DNA of 64,000 nt from Rhizobium herbae (GCF_019511375.1 NZ_JAEUAO010000002.1:620001-684000); one strand, 5' to 3'. Positions 1 through 9,853 are shown, numbered from the stretch's first letter. Numbers and translations are program-made. The notes: a model not told the origin generated them from the sequence alone.

Positions 1-458
1 CCGAAGCCGAGCAGCGTTCCTTGCATGCAACGGAAATCGCCGCCCTGAACGAGCGCCACGCGGCGGAGCTCGAGGCGTTGCGTGTGCGCTGCGACAATGA
101 AATCGCGGCGATGATCTACGATCGCTTCTCCGACATGGCGTCCCAACTCGCGACCATGCTTTCCGACCAGACGGCGCGTGTGTTGGCGCCAGTGATGGAG
201 GAGGTGCTGCTGCGCAAATCCGTCGATGACCTGGCGCGCATGATCGCCCATGCCGTTGGTGCCGGTGAAGGTGCGAAGATAACAGTGAAAGGGCCGCTGG
301 CTCAGTTCGAGGCGCTGAAGCAACGTCTCAATGACGAAACACTGGTCTTCCGTCACCAGGAAACCGCTGACATCGACCTTTCGGTCGAGTTCGGCGATTC
401 TATTCTGGTGACGCGAATGGCCGCCTGGGCGGATACCGTCAGGAAGGTGCTGGCATGA
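1..458 (+). CDS. FliH-like flagellar protein (5' truncated)
   Basis: The reading frame is open from the left edge of the window, so the start lies outside and 151 residues are visible. The N-terminal part is charged and coiled-coil-like (rich in Glu, Ala and Arg). The C-terminal part (last ~65 residues) alternates hydrophobic strands and ends in a DIDLSVEFGDSILVTRMAAW stretch. That layout resembles the FliH/YscL family, the peripheral stalk and regulator of the flagellar export ATPase FliI. It overlaps motB by ATGA, so the two are probably translationally coupled. The FliH assignment is inference from architecture and context; it may only be annotated as a conserved hypothetical protein in relatives. 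Confidence 0.7.
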   Translation, partial: EAEQRSLHATEIAALNERHAAELEALRVRCDNEIAAMIYDRFSDMASQLATMLSDQTARVLAPVMEEVLLRKSVDDLARMIAHAVGAGEGAKITVKGPLAQFEALKQRLNDETLVFRHQETADIDLSVEFGDSILVTRMAAWADTVRKVLA

Positions 459-1654
459 GCGAGACTGAAAGCCATCACCACGGCAAGAACGAAATCATCG
501 TCGTCAAGCGCCATGGCGGCAATCCCGACGGCCATCATGGCGGCGCGTGGAAAATCGCTTATGCAGACTTCATGACGGCGATGATGGCGTTCTTTCTCGT
601 AATGTGGCTTATCAATGCGGCCAACCCGCAGACCAAGGCAGCACTTGCCTCCTATTTCAACCCTGTGCAGCTGACCGATGCCAAGCCGTCCGAAAAGGGC
701 GTCAAGCAGCCGGCCAAGGACGCCAAGGGCGAAGAAGACCAGATGAAGTCAAAGGTCAACGGCACGGAGACCAAGACCGGTGGGTCGGCGAAAAGCGGCG
801 ATGACCTAACGGCGACTTCCGGCGAGGAAACACAATATTCCGATGCCGATTTCTTCGAGAACCCCTATTCGGTGATGTCCGAAATCGTCAACGAAACCGG
901 CCGCAATGCCAATATCAGCGCCAAAGGAGATGGCGGCGCGTCAACCTCCGGCCCGGCTACCGGAGCCCAAGGCGGCGAAGCCTATCGTGACCCGTTCGAC
1001 CCGGATTTCTGGACGAAGCAGGTCGAATTGCAGAATGCGCAAAAAGGTGGCGACAGCCTGGAAGCCAAGGCCGGAGATGGGTCGGCCGATGCGTCGAAGG
1101 AGACCGCCGCGGCCGGAGAAGGCCAGGCGGGCGCAGCGACGAAGGATCAGGCCACTCAGCCTGATCAGGTTACGGCGGCCAAGGCCGATGACAATGCTGC
1201 CAAGGCCCTGAAGGCCGAGATCGAGAAGGAAATCGGCGGGGCAGCCGGCAAGCTTGCCGAAGGCCTGCTGGTGACGCCAACCGAGGGAGGCCTGCTGGTC
1301 ACGATCAGCGAACAGGCCGATGCCCCGATGTTCGGTGTTGGCTCGGCCGTCCCCGAGAAAGACATGGTGATTGCCATGGAGAAGATCGGCAAGCTCCTGT
1401 CCGCGCGCACCGGCGCGATCGCCATCCGCGGCCATACCGACGGGCGTCCTTTCAAGAAAGGCGTCTACGACAATTGGCGGCTTTCGTCCGATCGTGCCCA
1501 GAGCGCCTATTACATGCTCGTTCGCGGTGGTCTGGCCGAAAGCCGTGTCAGCCAGATCAGCGGCTTCGCGGACAAGCGCCTCCAGGTTCCGAAGGATCCG
1601 CTGGCGCCGGCCAACCGGCGCATCGAAATCCTCCTGCAGACAGATCGGGGCTGA
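455..1654 (+). CDS. motB: Flagellar motor stator protein MotB
   Basis: MotB is the peptidoglycan-anchored half of the proton-driven stator and works with MotA in the inner membrane. The 399-residue product has a short cytoplasmic His/Gly-rich N-terminus and one membrane span starting at AYADFMTAMMAFFLVMWL, with Asp38 in the place of the essential proton-binding aspartate. A long Ala/Gly/Lys/Glu/Asp-rich linker (about 75-265) follows. The C-terminal OmpA-like peptidoglycan-binding domain (about 270-395) contains GHTDGRP and NRRIEI. It is longer than enterobacterial MotB, as is usual in rhizobia where MotC binds the periplasmic part. It is followed by motC after 5 nt. motA is not in this window. 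Confidence 0.95.
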   Translation: MSETESHHHGKNEIIVVKRHGGNPDGHHGGAWKIAYADFMTAMMAFFLVMWLINAANPQTKAALASYFNPVQLTDAKPSEKGVKQPAKDAKGEEDQMKSKVNGTETKTGGSAKSGDDLTATSGEETQYSDADFFENPYSVMSEIVNETGRNANISAKGDGGASTSGPATGAQGGEAYRDPFDPDFWTKQVELQNAQKGGDSLEAKAGDGSADASKETAAAGEGQAGAATKDQATQPDQVTAAKADDNAAKALKAEIEKEIGGAAGKLAEGLLVTPTEGGLLVTISEQADAPMFGVGSAVPEKDMVIAMEKIGKLLSARTGAIAIRGHTDGRPFKKGVYDNWRLSSDRAQSAYYMLVRGGLAESRVSQISGFADKRLQVPKDPLAPANRRIEILLQTDRG

Positions 1655-1659
1655 TCGCG

Positions 1660-2973
1660 ATGCTGAAGGCGATCCGCGCCCTCTTTTTCGGCGCCTGCTC
1701 CGTCGGGGTCCTTCCGGGCCTCGCCGCGCATGCCGGCGATTTGGAGGATCTGGCGCCCTACAAGATGCTGCGGTCGCTGCAATATATCCAGGACTCGATC
1801 GTTCTCGGTGATCATTCGGCAGCCGAGATGCAGCGTTTCATGCTCGGGGCGATCGACAAGCGTCTGCGATCTGCGGCGCCTTCCGTTTTCGATAATCCTA
1901 GAAACGTAGACGCTGCTTTCATCTATGCCATGAGCGGCGGCAATCCGGAAACCCTGTCCTACCTCGCTGACCGCGACGTCGAAGGAAATTTCGACAACCG
2001 CATTGTCGATGCGTTGAGCCATTACCTGGCCGGCAAGGGCGAGCTGATGGTCGAGAATCTCGAGAAGGCCATTGCGGAATACCGAAATGCGCGCATCGGT
2101 CCCTACCTCTATCTGGTTCTCGGTAATGGCAGCGCGCAGCAGGATCCTGCCGCCTCGCTGAAATACTATGATTGGGCAAGATTGACGGCACCCGGCACGA
2201 ATATCGAGGAAGCCGCCTTGCGCCGGTCGATCGCGCTTTCGACCCGCGGCCACATGCCGGACAAGGGCTTTGCCTATTCGCTGTCCTATGCGCGGCGCTT
2301 CTTGACGTCTCCCTATGCGAGCCAGTTCGCAGATCTCTTCGTCGAACTGGCTGTCGCCAACTACGGTGCGCAGACCGAGGGCAAGATCCAGGAAATTCTC
2401 GGTTTCATGGACAAGCCCCGGCAGCGTGAGGTCTATCTGCGCATTGCCCGGCGCGCGGCGATCGCCGGCATGCAGGAACTGGCGAGACTTGCCTCCGAAC
2501 GTGCCCAATCGCTTTCGGATGTCGCCGATGCGGGGCCAAAGACGCTGGCCAATCTCTATTCCGGGCTCGTCGGCGTTCCGTCCCAGGATATTCTCGAAGC
2601 AGTGAAGGGCATCAGTGCCATTCCCGACGCAGAGCTCTCTCCGCGTGATCGCGCGCTGCGCCAGGCAGCGACGGTCGTTGCCAGCGAAGTGTTGCGCGCG
2701 CCCGACCCAGACAGCCTGACGCAAGCGTCCGTTGCTAATATCTCCCCCGCAACCACTGAAGGGCAGGGCGAACCGGAGACGGGCAGCGGCGAAAGCCCGT
2801 TTGCAACGGCGCCCGCCGCCGCGGTGCGCGAGACGCAATCGAATAGGACGCAGCAACAGGTGGCGGCGTCAGAAACGAGCCCGCCTGATCCGGTTCTCGA
2901 TGCTTTTCTGAGCACCGGTCGTTCGAAACTCGACGAGATCGATTCTCTCCTGAAGGGGGAAGACGAGAAATGA
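1660..2973 (+). CDS. motC: Periplasmic motility protein MotC (chaperone of MotB)
   Basis: MotC is a rhizobial periplasmic protein needed for flagellar rotation; it binds and stabilises MotB. The predicted 437-residue product begins with a clear signal peptide (MLKAIRALFFGACSVGVLPG, cleavage probably after AAHA). The mature protein is helical, with repeat-like segments, and has an Ala/Ser/Thr/Glu-rich C-terminal part. The ATG at 1660 is preferred over in-frame upstream starts because it gives the signal peptide, lies just after the motB stop and is preceded by GGGG. The stop overlaps fliK/motD by ATGA, so the three are co-translated. Confidence 0.92.
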   Translation: MLKAIRALFFGACSVGVLPGLAAHAGDLEDLAPYKMLRSLQYIQDSIVLGDHSAAEMQRFMLGAIDKRLRSAAPSVFDNPRNVDAAFIYAMSGGNPETLSYLADRDVEGNFDNRIVDALSHYLAGKGELMVENLEKAIAEYRNARIGPYLYLVLGNGSAQQDPAASLKYYDWARLTAPGTNIEEAALRRSIALSTRGHMPDKGFAYSLSYARRFLTSPYASQFADLFVELAVANYGAQTEGKIQEILGFMDKPRQREVYLRIARRAAIAGMQELARLASERAQSLSDVADAGPKTLANLYSGLVGVPSQDILEAVKGISAIPDAELSPRDRALRQAATVVASEVLRAPDPDSLTQASVANISPATTEGQGEPETGSGESPFATAPAAAVRETQSNRTQQQVAASETSPPDPVLDAFLSTGRSKLDEIDSLLKGEDEK

Positions 2974-4544
2974 CATTTGTGGACGACAGCCTTCTGGGCG
3001 CGGGCCCGATACGTTCAGCCAATTCCACCGGCAAGCAAAAGGAAGCGGACGCTGCCAGCCAGCGTTCGGCCTTCGAAAATGCGTTCGCCGATGCGGGCAA
3101 GAAGAAACAGCCGACGATTTCGATCAGCGGGAAGGCGGCAACGGACGGCGGCACGCAGGCGACCTTCGTGGCGTTGCGGAACCCAAGGACCACTGATGCT
3201 GCGACCGACATCGTAGCCAGCGGCGACGCCGCCGTGACGGATCAGGACAGTCCGCTATCCCTGCCTGGTGCAGCGGATGACAGAAGCACCAATGCCGCCT
3301 TGCGCGCAGCAGCGAAGCCGATGCTGATGCCGCAGATCGGGGAAGAGGCCACCGTCGAACAGGAGGCTCACCGCCAGAAGTCCAATTTGACGCCTTCCGA
3401 TGGCAAAGGCGGCCTCCGGGCGCCGATCGAGCTTGCCGATCTCGGCACGGAGGCGACCGCCGGTGCCGGCCAGATTCTCGATGAGCAGGCAGGCGAAAAG
3501 TTGAACGTGCTCTTGAAGGATCCGAAGGCGCACCTCTCGAAACACAGCGATGCCAACGCGACGACATCGGACGAAGCATTGCCGTCGCCCGATACCGCCG
3601 GTGCGGCAACGGCGCCCGCCGATGTCAGCCATCTGCTGGCGCTCCTCGGCGCCACCCAGGCGTCCGCAGACGTCGGCACGATGGCGCAAGCAGTCACGCC
3701 CCCGGTGCTGTCCGAGTTCCAGGCGCTGGCCGACAGCGCCGGTAAGGCGAAGACTTGGGAGTATACCGCTGGGGCGAAAGGGTCGATCCGCCCGGAGGCT
3801 GACGCCAACGCCGTTCAGAGTGCTACCGAGGCAGGGTCCGATCGGATATTCCGGTTCACCCGGGCGGACGGCAAGGGTCAGGCTGTCTCGATGAACGTGG
3901 CGTCGGATGAGGACAAGGCAGGTGGCGGCGCATCGACGACAGCCACCAAGGTCGAAGCCGTGACTGTGCTTGAAGCGCGCCGCTATCTCGGACTTGCGCC
4001 CACCAGCAATGCATCGACGATCACAAGCCAGATCGCCAGCAATCCAGAATGGGTGAACTCCTTGCAATCGAGCACGGAGGCTTCGGAGCCGCTGACCGAG
4101 GGTTCTACCGGCAAGGTTCTCAACACGCTGAAGATTCAGATGCATCCGATCGATCTGGGCACCGTGACGGCCACGTTGCGGCTCAAGGATGAGGAATTGC
4201 AGGTCGAGTTGAAGGTGGAAACCGGCGACGCCTTCCGGCAGCTCAGCGACGATCAGGATGCGATGGTAAAAGCCCTGCGCGCGCTGGGGTTCGCGGTGGA
4301 TCAGGTCAGCGTTGTCTTCAATAGCCCGGACAGGTCCGGCGCCAACGATACACAGCAGCAAGCACAAAATCAGACGAGTCAGCAGGGCCGCGAAACGGCG
4401 GGCGACGGCCCGGCCGAGGGGCGGCGCCAGAACAATGAAAACGGCAGCGAGCCGCAGGACCGCGGAAGGTGGACGAGGAATGAAGGCACGAGCGATGCGT
4501 CTTCTGGTGCTGAGCCTGGCCGGACTGGTGACGTCTATATGTAG
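2970..4544 (+). CDS. fliK: Flagellar hook-length control protein FliK (MotD)
   Basis: The 524-residue product is mostly low-complexity (Ala, Gly, Thr, Asp, Glu, Lys). It has a conserved C-terminal FliK domain at about residues 383-455, with MHPIDLGTVTATLRLKDEEL and the downstream LRALGF segment. The rhizobial protein was first named MotD and later shown to control hook length. The extreme C-terminus is Gln/Gly/Arg/Asn-rich and apparently disordered. The gene overlaps motC by 4 nt. Its last 65 nt encode the beginning of the next gene in another frame. Confidence 0.9.
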   Translation: MTFVDDSLLGAGPIRSANSTGKQKEADAASQRSAFENAFADAGKKKQPTISISGKAATDGGTQATFVALRNPRTTDAATDIVASGDAAVTDQDSPLSLPGAADDRSTNAALRAAAKPMLMPQIGEEATVEQEAHRQKSNLTPSDGKGGLRAPIELADLGTEATAGAGQILDEQAGEKLNVLLKDPKAHLSKHSDANATTSDEALPSPDTAGAATAPADVSHLLALLGATQASADVGTMAQAVTPPVLSEFQALADSAGKAKTWEYTAGAKGSIRPEADANAVQSATEAGSDRIFRFTRADGKGQAVSMNVASDEDKAGGGASTTATKVEAVTVLEARRYLGLAPTSNASTITSQIASNPEWVNSLQSSTEASEPLTEGSTGKVLNTLKIQMHPIDLGTVTATLRLKDEELQVELKVETGDAFRQLSDDQDAMVKALRALGFAVDQVSVVFNSPDRSGANDTQQQAQNQTSQQGRETAGDGPAEGRRQNNENGSEPQDRGRWTRNEGTSDASSGAEPGRTGDVYM

Positions 4545-5046
4545 CGCTTATGCCGATACAGGCGTTTGCGAGAGCGAGATCACGGCGGCGGCGGCGAAGT
4601 ATCAGATTCCGGCGGGCATCCTCTATTCCGTCGGTCTCACGGAAACCGGCCGTAAGGGATCGCTCCAGCCTTATGCCATGAACATCGAGGGCAAGGCTTA
4701 CTTCGCCAACAGCGCCCAGGAGGTGCTTCAGCGATTTGCCGAGGCTCGTGGGCAGGGAGCCAAGCTGATCGACCTCGGCTGCATGCAGATCAACTACCAT
4801 TTCCACGGCGAGAATTTTGCCTCGCCGAGCGAGATGCTGGACCCGAGGAAGAACGTCGAATACGCCGCCGGCTTCCTGGCCAATCTGCATGCCAGGCACG
4901 AGACCTGGACAATGGCCGTTGCCCGGTATCATGCCGGCCCCAACAACGACCCTGCGCAGAAGAAATATGTCTGCCGCGTGATCGCCAATCTGGTGGCGAC
5001 GGGCTATGGAAAGTGGACCGCAAACGCGTCGAACTTTTGCCGATAA
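4480..5046 (+). CDS. Secreted lytic transglycosylase (SLT family)
   Basis: The 188-residue product has an N-terminal signal peptide (MKARAMRLLVLSLAGLVTSI, cleavage near AYA). The soluble lytic transglycosylase fold follows: the catalytic Glu is in GLTETGRKG, then the family motifs LGCMQINYHFHG, YAAGFLANL and AVARYHAG. It would cut peptidoglycan so that the flagellar rod or stator can cross or engage the wall. The start is uncertain between ATG 4480 (GGAAGG ten bases upstream, better n-region) and ATG 4495 (GAAGG eight bases upstream). With 4480 it overlaps fliK by 65 nt. It is the last gene of the motBC-fliK run, followed by a 281-nt non-coding gap. Confidence 0.88.
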   Translation: MKARAMRLLVLSLAGLVTSICSAYADTGVCESEITAAAAKYQIPAGILYSVGLTETGRKGSLQPYAMNIEGKAYFANSAQEVLQRFAEARGQGAKLIDLGCMQINYHFHGENFASPSEMLDPRKNVEYAAGFLANLHARHETWTMAVARYHAGPNNDPAQKKYVCRVIANLVATGYGKWTANASNFCR

Positions 5047-5327
5047 CGCAACTTTAACGATATTTATCGGCATCTTTTTCCGCCCTGTGCGATTGCGTCA
5101 ACATTGCGGTGGAAAAATGACTGCAAACACTTTCTTAACGAAGCGTTAACGTTTCCACATGAATTTTAGTGGCTCATTTTGATGCACGTACTACATATAG
5201 ATCAAATCGGTACAGAAATCTTAATCTACTGTTAATTTCCGCCAGTAAGTTCCCATAGTTGTTCATGAATCCGCCGATTCGTATCTCTTGTGCCATCGAG
5301 GCACCATACTGATTCGGAGGCGGACGA
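5047..5327 (+). promoter_or_regulatory. AT-rich upstream region of rem
   Basis: These 281 nt separate the transglycosylase from rem and are clearly more AT-rich than the flanking genes, with several GTTAA/TTAAC runs (5065-5240). In S. meliloti the rem promoter is a target of the master regulators VisNR and other global factors; here that is inference from position. I could not define a single -35/-10 pair with confidence. Confidence 0.4.
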
Positions 5328-5999
5328 ATGATCGTAGTGGTTGATGAGCGTGAGCTCGTGAAAGACGGATATACTTCCTTGTTTGGCCGGGAGGGCGTGC
5401 CCTCCACCGGGTTCCATCCAAGCGACTTTGGCGACTGGGTTTCAACAGCGGCAGACACCGATATCGATGCCGTCGAGGCGTTTCTGATCGGCCAGGGCGA
5501 GAAGGCGATGAGCCTGCCCCGCGCCATCCGGGACCGGTCTTCGGCTCCGGTGATCGCCATCAGCGATTCTCCCTCGCTGGAGACAACGCTGGCGTTCTTC
5601 GACTGCGGCGTCGACGACGTGGTGCGAAAGCCGGTTCACCCCCGGGAAATCCTTGCCCGCGCAGCGGCCATCCGCCGCCGCCTGAAGGCCTTGGCGAATT
5701 ACACCGACATCGGCCCGATCCGGGTCTTCTCCGATGGCCGGGACCCGGAAGTGCATGGCGACGTGTTCCCCCTGCCGCGCCGCGAGCGCCGCATTCTCGA
5801 ATATCTGGTCTCAAACCGCGGCCGGCGCGTGTCCAAGACCCAGATCTTCAACGCGATCTACGGCATCTTCGATGAGGATGTCGAAGAGAACGTCGTGGAA
5901 AGCCACATCAGCAAGCTGCGCAAGAAGCTGCGCAAGAAGCTCGGTTTCGATCCGATCGATTCCAAGCGTTTCCTCGGATACTGCATCGACTGGAACTGA
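5328..5999 (+). CDS. rem: Flagellar transcriptional regulator Rem (OmpR-like, orphan)
   Basis: Rem activates late flagellar and chemotaxis genes during exponential growth in S. meliloti. The 223-residue protein has an N-terminal receiver-like domain (1 to about 105) and a C-terminal OmpR/PhoB winged-helix domain (about 125-222, with [13 protein letters not shown] in the recognition-helix region). The receiver keeps the acidic start (VVVDERE) and a lysine in [10 protein letters not shown]. Where the phosphoacceptor Asp should be, the sequence reads AFLIGQG, so classical phosphorylation looks impossible. It is preceded by a good GGAGG and stands at the head of the flgE-flgK-flgL block. Confidence 0.92.
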   Translation: MIVVVDERELVKDGYTSLFGREGVPSTGFHPSDFGDWVSTAADTDIDAVEAFLIGQGEKAMSLPRAIRDRSSAPVIAISDSPSLETTLAFFDCGVDDVVRKPVHPREILARAAAIRRRLKALANYTDIGPIRVFSDGRDPEVHGDVFPLPRRERRILEYLVSNRGRRVSKTQIFNAIYGIFDEDVEENVVESHISKLRKKLRKKLGFDPIDSKRFLGYCIDWN

Positions 6000-6112
6000 C
6001 GATCTCGTGCCGGCGGTTTCGGATGCGGCAGCGTCCGATCCGGCCTACCAAGACAGGTTCACGCAAGGCCCGCTTCCTAGAGTTGCCATAACGACGAAAA
6101 CGAGGATCGGAC

Positions 6113-7321
6113 ATGAGTCTTTACGGAATGATGAGAACCGGCGGTTCCGGAATGAATGCTCAGGCAAACCGCCTGGGCACGGTCGCCGAGAACATCGCCA
6201 ATGCCAATACCACCGGCTACAAGCGGGCTTCGACCGAGTTCTCGTCGATGATCCTGCCGACGTCCAACGGCTCCTACAATTCCGGCGGCGTCGAGACCAA
6301 GGTCCGCTATAATATCTCGTCGGAAGGCTCGAAGACCTACACGACCTCGGGCTCCGACCTGGCGATCGACGGCGGCGGCTTCTTCATTGTTCAAAGCGCC
6401 AATGGTCAGGAGTTCCTTACCCGTGCCGGTGCGTTCACGCAGGACGGCGACGGTAATCTCGTCAATGCCGCGGGTTATACCCTGATGGGCTACGAATACG
6501 GCAACGGCGCTGACCCGACCGTGGTGGTCAACGGTTTCGATGGCTTGACAAAGGTCAATCTTGCCTCCGATGGCCTCGTGGCGACAGGCTCGACGACGGG
6601 ATCGATGGGCGCCAACCTCAATTCTGGCGATGCCGTCGGCGACATCTCGACGACATCGCTGGTCGTCTACGACAGCCAGGGCAACACCCGCATTCTCGAT
6701 TTCAACTACGAAAAGACCGGTTCGAATGCATGGTCGCTCGAAATCATCGATCGCACCAGCGGCACCTCGCTGGCCACGCAGGCCTTGGCCTTCGACGCAG
6801 CCGGCGCCCTGACCACGGCGCCGGCGACGGTGACGACGGCGGCCATTACCGGCCTGCCAGGCACGGGCGCCGATCTCGGCGCGCTGACGATCGACTTCAG
6901 CGAAACAACGCAGCTCGGCTACAAGTTCAATCCCGATGGCGGCACGATCGATGGAAACGCACCGAGCAAGGTTGCGGGATTTCAGATCGACGATGACGGC
7001 ATCGTTTACGTCCAATACGAGAACAACACGCTCGAGCCTCGCTATCGCATCGCACTAGCGAACGTGCAGAGCCCTGACAATCTCGTGCCGCAATCGGGCA
7101 ACGTCTACTCTCAGGGCGTCGATTCCGGCGTCGTCGTCACGGGCTTTGCCGGTTCCGGCGATTTCGGCAACATCATTTCGGGCGCGCTTGAAAGCTCGAA
7201 CGTCGATATCGCCGAAGAACTCACGTCGATGATCGAATCCCAGCGCAGCTACACGGCAAACTCGAAAGTCTTCCAGACTGGCGCCGATCTGCTGGACGTC
7301 CTCGTGAACCTGAAGCGTTGA
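6113..7321 (+). CDS. flgE: Flagellar hook protein FlgE
   Basis: FlgE polymerises into the hook, the universal joint between rod and filament. The 402-residue product has the N-terminal rod/hook signature (GSGMNAQANRLGTVAENIAN followed by TTGYKR). The FlgE central domain has SLVVYDSQGN. The C-terminal Flg_bbr_C helix is ELTSMIESQRSYTANSKVFQ. It lies 113 nt after rem and 23 nt before flgK, so flgE, flgK and flgL probably form one transcription unit. Confidence 0.96.
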   Translation: MSLYGMMRTGGSGMNAQANRLGTVAENIANANTTGYKRASTEFSSMILPTSNGSYNSGGVETKVRYNISSEGSKTYTTSGSDLAIDGGGFFIVQSANGQEFLTRAGAFTQDGDGNLVNAAGYTLMGYEYGNGADPTVVVNGFDGLTKVNLASDGLVATGSTTGSMGANLNSGDAVGDISTTSLVVYDSQGNTRILDFNYEKTGSNAWSLEIIDRTSGTSLATQALAFDAAGALTTAPATVTTAAITGLPGTGADLGALTIDFSETTQLGYKFNPDGGTIDGNAPSKVAGFQIDDDGIVYVQYENNTLEPRYRIALANVQSPDNLVPQSGNVYSQGVDSGVVVTGFAGSGDFGNIISGALESSNVDIAEELTSMIESQRSYTANSKVFQTGADLLDVLVNLKR

Positions 7322-7344
7322 TCATATAAAGGACGGACTGCGCA

Positions 7345-8766
7345 ATGTCGCTCGCTTCCGCAATTAACACGGCCCAAACGATATTCACCAACACGGGGCA
7401 GCAAACCGCCGTCGTGTCGAAGAATATCGCCAACTCCAGCAACGGGGACTACGTTCGCCGGCTGGCGATGATGGGCGTGGATTCGGGAGGGCAGTACTAC
7501 GTCAACATCCAGCGGGCGCAGGACGACGCGCTTTTCAAGCAGACCATCTCGAGCATTTCCCAGTCATCGGCGCAGTCCCGTCTTCTCGAAGGGCTGCAGA
7601 CGATCCAGACTGTCTTTGGCGGCGACGAGTATCCCTCGTCACCGTCCAGTTATCTGGCAACGTTCCGAAGCAGCTTGCAGACCTATGCTGCCTCGCCAGG
7701 CAACATTACCATTGCGTCGTCGACGGTTGCGGATGCGAAGGACCTTGCAAACTCCATCAGCACGGGCGCTACGGCCGTACAGGAAGTCCGTGCGGATGCC
7801 GACAGTGAGATTCTCGAGCAGGTCGGGACTCTCAATGAACTTCTGTCCAAGTTCGAAACGATCAACAACCAGATCGTTGGTGCGCTGGCGACAGGTGCGG
7901 ATGCGAGCGACGCGCTGGACCAGCGTGACAAGCTTCTGAAGTCGATGGCCGAGATAATCGGCATCTCGACGGTGACCCGCAGCAACATGGATACCGTCAT
8001 CTATTCCGCTGACGGAACGGTGCTGTTCGAAACGATCCCGCGCAAGGTCACGTTCACGCCGACGTCGAACTATGATGCGACTGTGACCGGAAATCCGATT
8101 CTCGTCGACGGCATTGCTATCAAGGCAGGAAGCGGGGGCAACACCAGCGCCGAAGGGACGCTTGCGAGCCTCCTGCAATTGCGCGACGATCTGGCGCCCA
8201 AGATTCAGTCGCAACTCGACGAAATGGCGCGTGGTCTTGTCACGATGTTCCAGGAAAATGGCGCCCCCGGTCTTTTTGTATGGTCCGGCATCACGGTGCC
8301 GGCTGCCGGTACGATTACCGCTGGAATAGCCTCCAGCCTGGCCGTCAATCCAACTGCCGAAGCCGATCCCACCACGTTGAGGGATGGTATCGTCAATGGT
8401 GGCGCAAGCTCCAACCCGACGGGAAGCTCGGGCTATACCGAGCTGCTCGACAGCTATATCGTCGCAATGGATACCCCGATGTCCTTCGACACGGCCGCGG
8501 ATCTCGGTGGCACCGCCACGATCATGACCTACGCATCGTCGTCGATTGGTTGGCTCGAGCAGTTGCGCAAGAGCGCGACGACGGCGGACGAAAACAAATC
8601 TGTCATGTTGGCGCAGACGCAACAGGCGCTCAGCAACGCGACCGGCGTCAGCCTTGACGAGGAACTCGCGCTGATGCTCGACCTCGAGCAGTCCTACAAA
8701 GCATCGGCGAAGCTGCTCAGCACGGTCGATGAAATGCTGACAACACTTCTGGATAGCGTGAGATAG
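7345..8766 (+). CDS. flgK: Flagellar hook-associated protein 1 FlgK
   Basis: FlgK is the first hook-filament junction protein. The 473-residue product starts with the family N-terminal helix (SLASAINTAQTIF, then VSKNIANSSNGDYVRR). It ends with the paired C-terminal helix (SLDEELALMLDLEQSYKASA). The middle is a Ser/Thr/Ala-rich variable region, normal for exposed axial proteins. It is followed by flgL after 2 nt, consistent with co-translation of the two junction proteins. Confidence 0.95.
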   Translation: MSLASAINTAQTIFTNTGQQTAVVSKNIANSSNGDYVRRLAMMGVDSGGQYYVNIQRAQDDALFKQTISSISQSSAQSRLLEGLQTIQTVFGGDEYPSSPSSYLATFRSSLQTYAASPGNITIASSTVADAKDLANSISTGATAVQEVRADADSEILEQVGTLNELLSKFETINNQIVGALATGADASDALDQRDKLLKSMAEIIGISTVTRSNMDTVIYSADGTVLFETIPRKVTFTPTSNYDATVTGNPILVDGIAIKAGSGGNTSAEGTLASLLQLRDDLAPKIQSQLDEMARGLVTMFQENGAPGLFVWSGITVPAAGTITAGIASSLAVNPTAEADPTTLRDGIVNGGASSNPTGSSGYTELLDSYIVAMDTPMSFDTAADLGGTATIMTYASSSIGWLEQLRKSATTADENKSVMLAQTQQALSNATGVSLDEELALMLDLEQSYKASAKLLSTVDEMLTTLLDSVR

Positions 8767-8768
8767 AT

Positions 8769-9815
8769 ATGAAAACGTCCTTCGTTTCCAACCTGGCAGT
8801 TCAAAACGCCATGCGGATGACCATCCAGCAGGGCCAGTTGGAAGTGCTCAAGCTCCAGCAGGAAGTCACCACCGGCAAGTACGCCGACAGCGGTGTCGAG
8901 CTCGGATCGAGCATGTCGCGCGCGGTGAGCCTCAAGAACGAGCTTGAGCGCCTGGAAAATCTTAAAGACACCAACGCCGTGGTGACGCAACGTCTCTCCG
9001 CTTCGCAGATGTCGCTCCAGACGATGCGCTCGGCGGCCGAGCAGATCAATACGACGCTGATCGCCACCCTGGGCAACGATGACGCAACGAGGCTCTCGAT
9101 CGCCAAGACGGACATCAACGGCGCGCTCAGTTCGTTCTCCGCCGCGGCCAACGTCCAGTTCAACGGTGAATTCCTGATGTCCGGGATCAATACCGACGTC
9201 AAGCCGCTCACCGAATATACGGACACGTCTCCGGCCAAGGTTTCGTTCGATGCGGCGCTATCGACCTATATGTCGACCAACGGCATCGCCACGATGAGCG
9301 ATTTTACGTCGGCGCAGATGACCGACTTCATCGAGAACACGCTGGAGCCGATGTATACCGGGGCTCAGTGGGATACGGACTGGTCGGACGCTTCAAGCCA
9401 GAACGTCATGAGCCGCATCAGCGCCAACGAGGTGGTTCAAAGCACGACGAACGTCAACACCGACGGGGTCCGCAAATTTGCTCTCGCCGCGGTCATGACC
9501 ATCGAGCTGCTGGGCGCGGACGTATCGTCGGACGTCCGTAGCACCATAAACTCCGCCGCGCAGAACTATGTGCAGCAAAGCATAACCGGTCTCATCGAGA
9601 CGAGCAGCACGCTCGGTATTTCGGAGGCTCGCCTAAAGAAGGCGAATACCTCCTTGGAGTCCCAACTCAAGCTGGTCAACACCCACATCACGGATATCGA
9701 AGGGATTGATACTTACGAGGCGTCGACGCGCATGAACACGCTGCTGACCCAGATTGAGACCTCGTACACGCTTACCTCGCGGCTTCAGCAGTTGAGTTTG
9801 ATCAATTTCCTCTGA
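8769..9815 (+). CDS. flgL: Flagellar hook-associated protein 3 FlgL
   Basis: FlgL is the second hook-filament junction protein and resembles flagellin at its termini. The 348-residue product has an N-terminal coiled segment ([20 protein letters not shown]) and the conserved C-terminal helix ([20 protein letters not shown]). The C-terminus ends LSLINFL, close to the filament-type terminal helix. The start is 2 nt after the flgK stop. Confidence 0.93.
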   Translation: MKTSFVSNLAVQNAMRMTIQQGQLEVLKLQQEVTTGKYADSGVELGSSMSRAVSLKNELERLENLKDTNAVVTQRLSASQMSLQTMRSAAEQINTTLIATLGNDDATRLSIAKTDINGALSSFSAAANVQFNGEFLMSGINTDVKPLTEYTDTSPAKVSFDAALSTYMSTNGIATMSDFTSAQMTDFIENTLEPMYTGAQWDTDWSDASSQNVMSRISANEVVQSTTNVNTDGVRKFALAAVMTIELLGADVSSDVRSTINSAAQNYVQQSITGLIETSSTLGISEARLKKANTSLESQLKLVNTHITDIEGIDTYEASTRMNTLLTQIETSYTLTSRLQQLSLINFL

Positions 9816-9853
9816 CGCGGCGAGGACCAAGGACAAACATGAAGGATGTCTGA

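Noticed and set aside
1510-2856. A 448-codon open frame opposite motC
   Set aside because: Antisense to motC, no motif, shadow composition.
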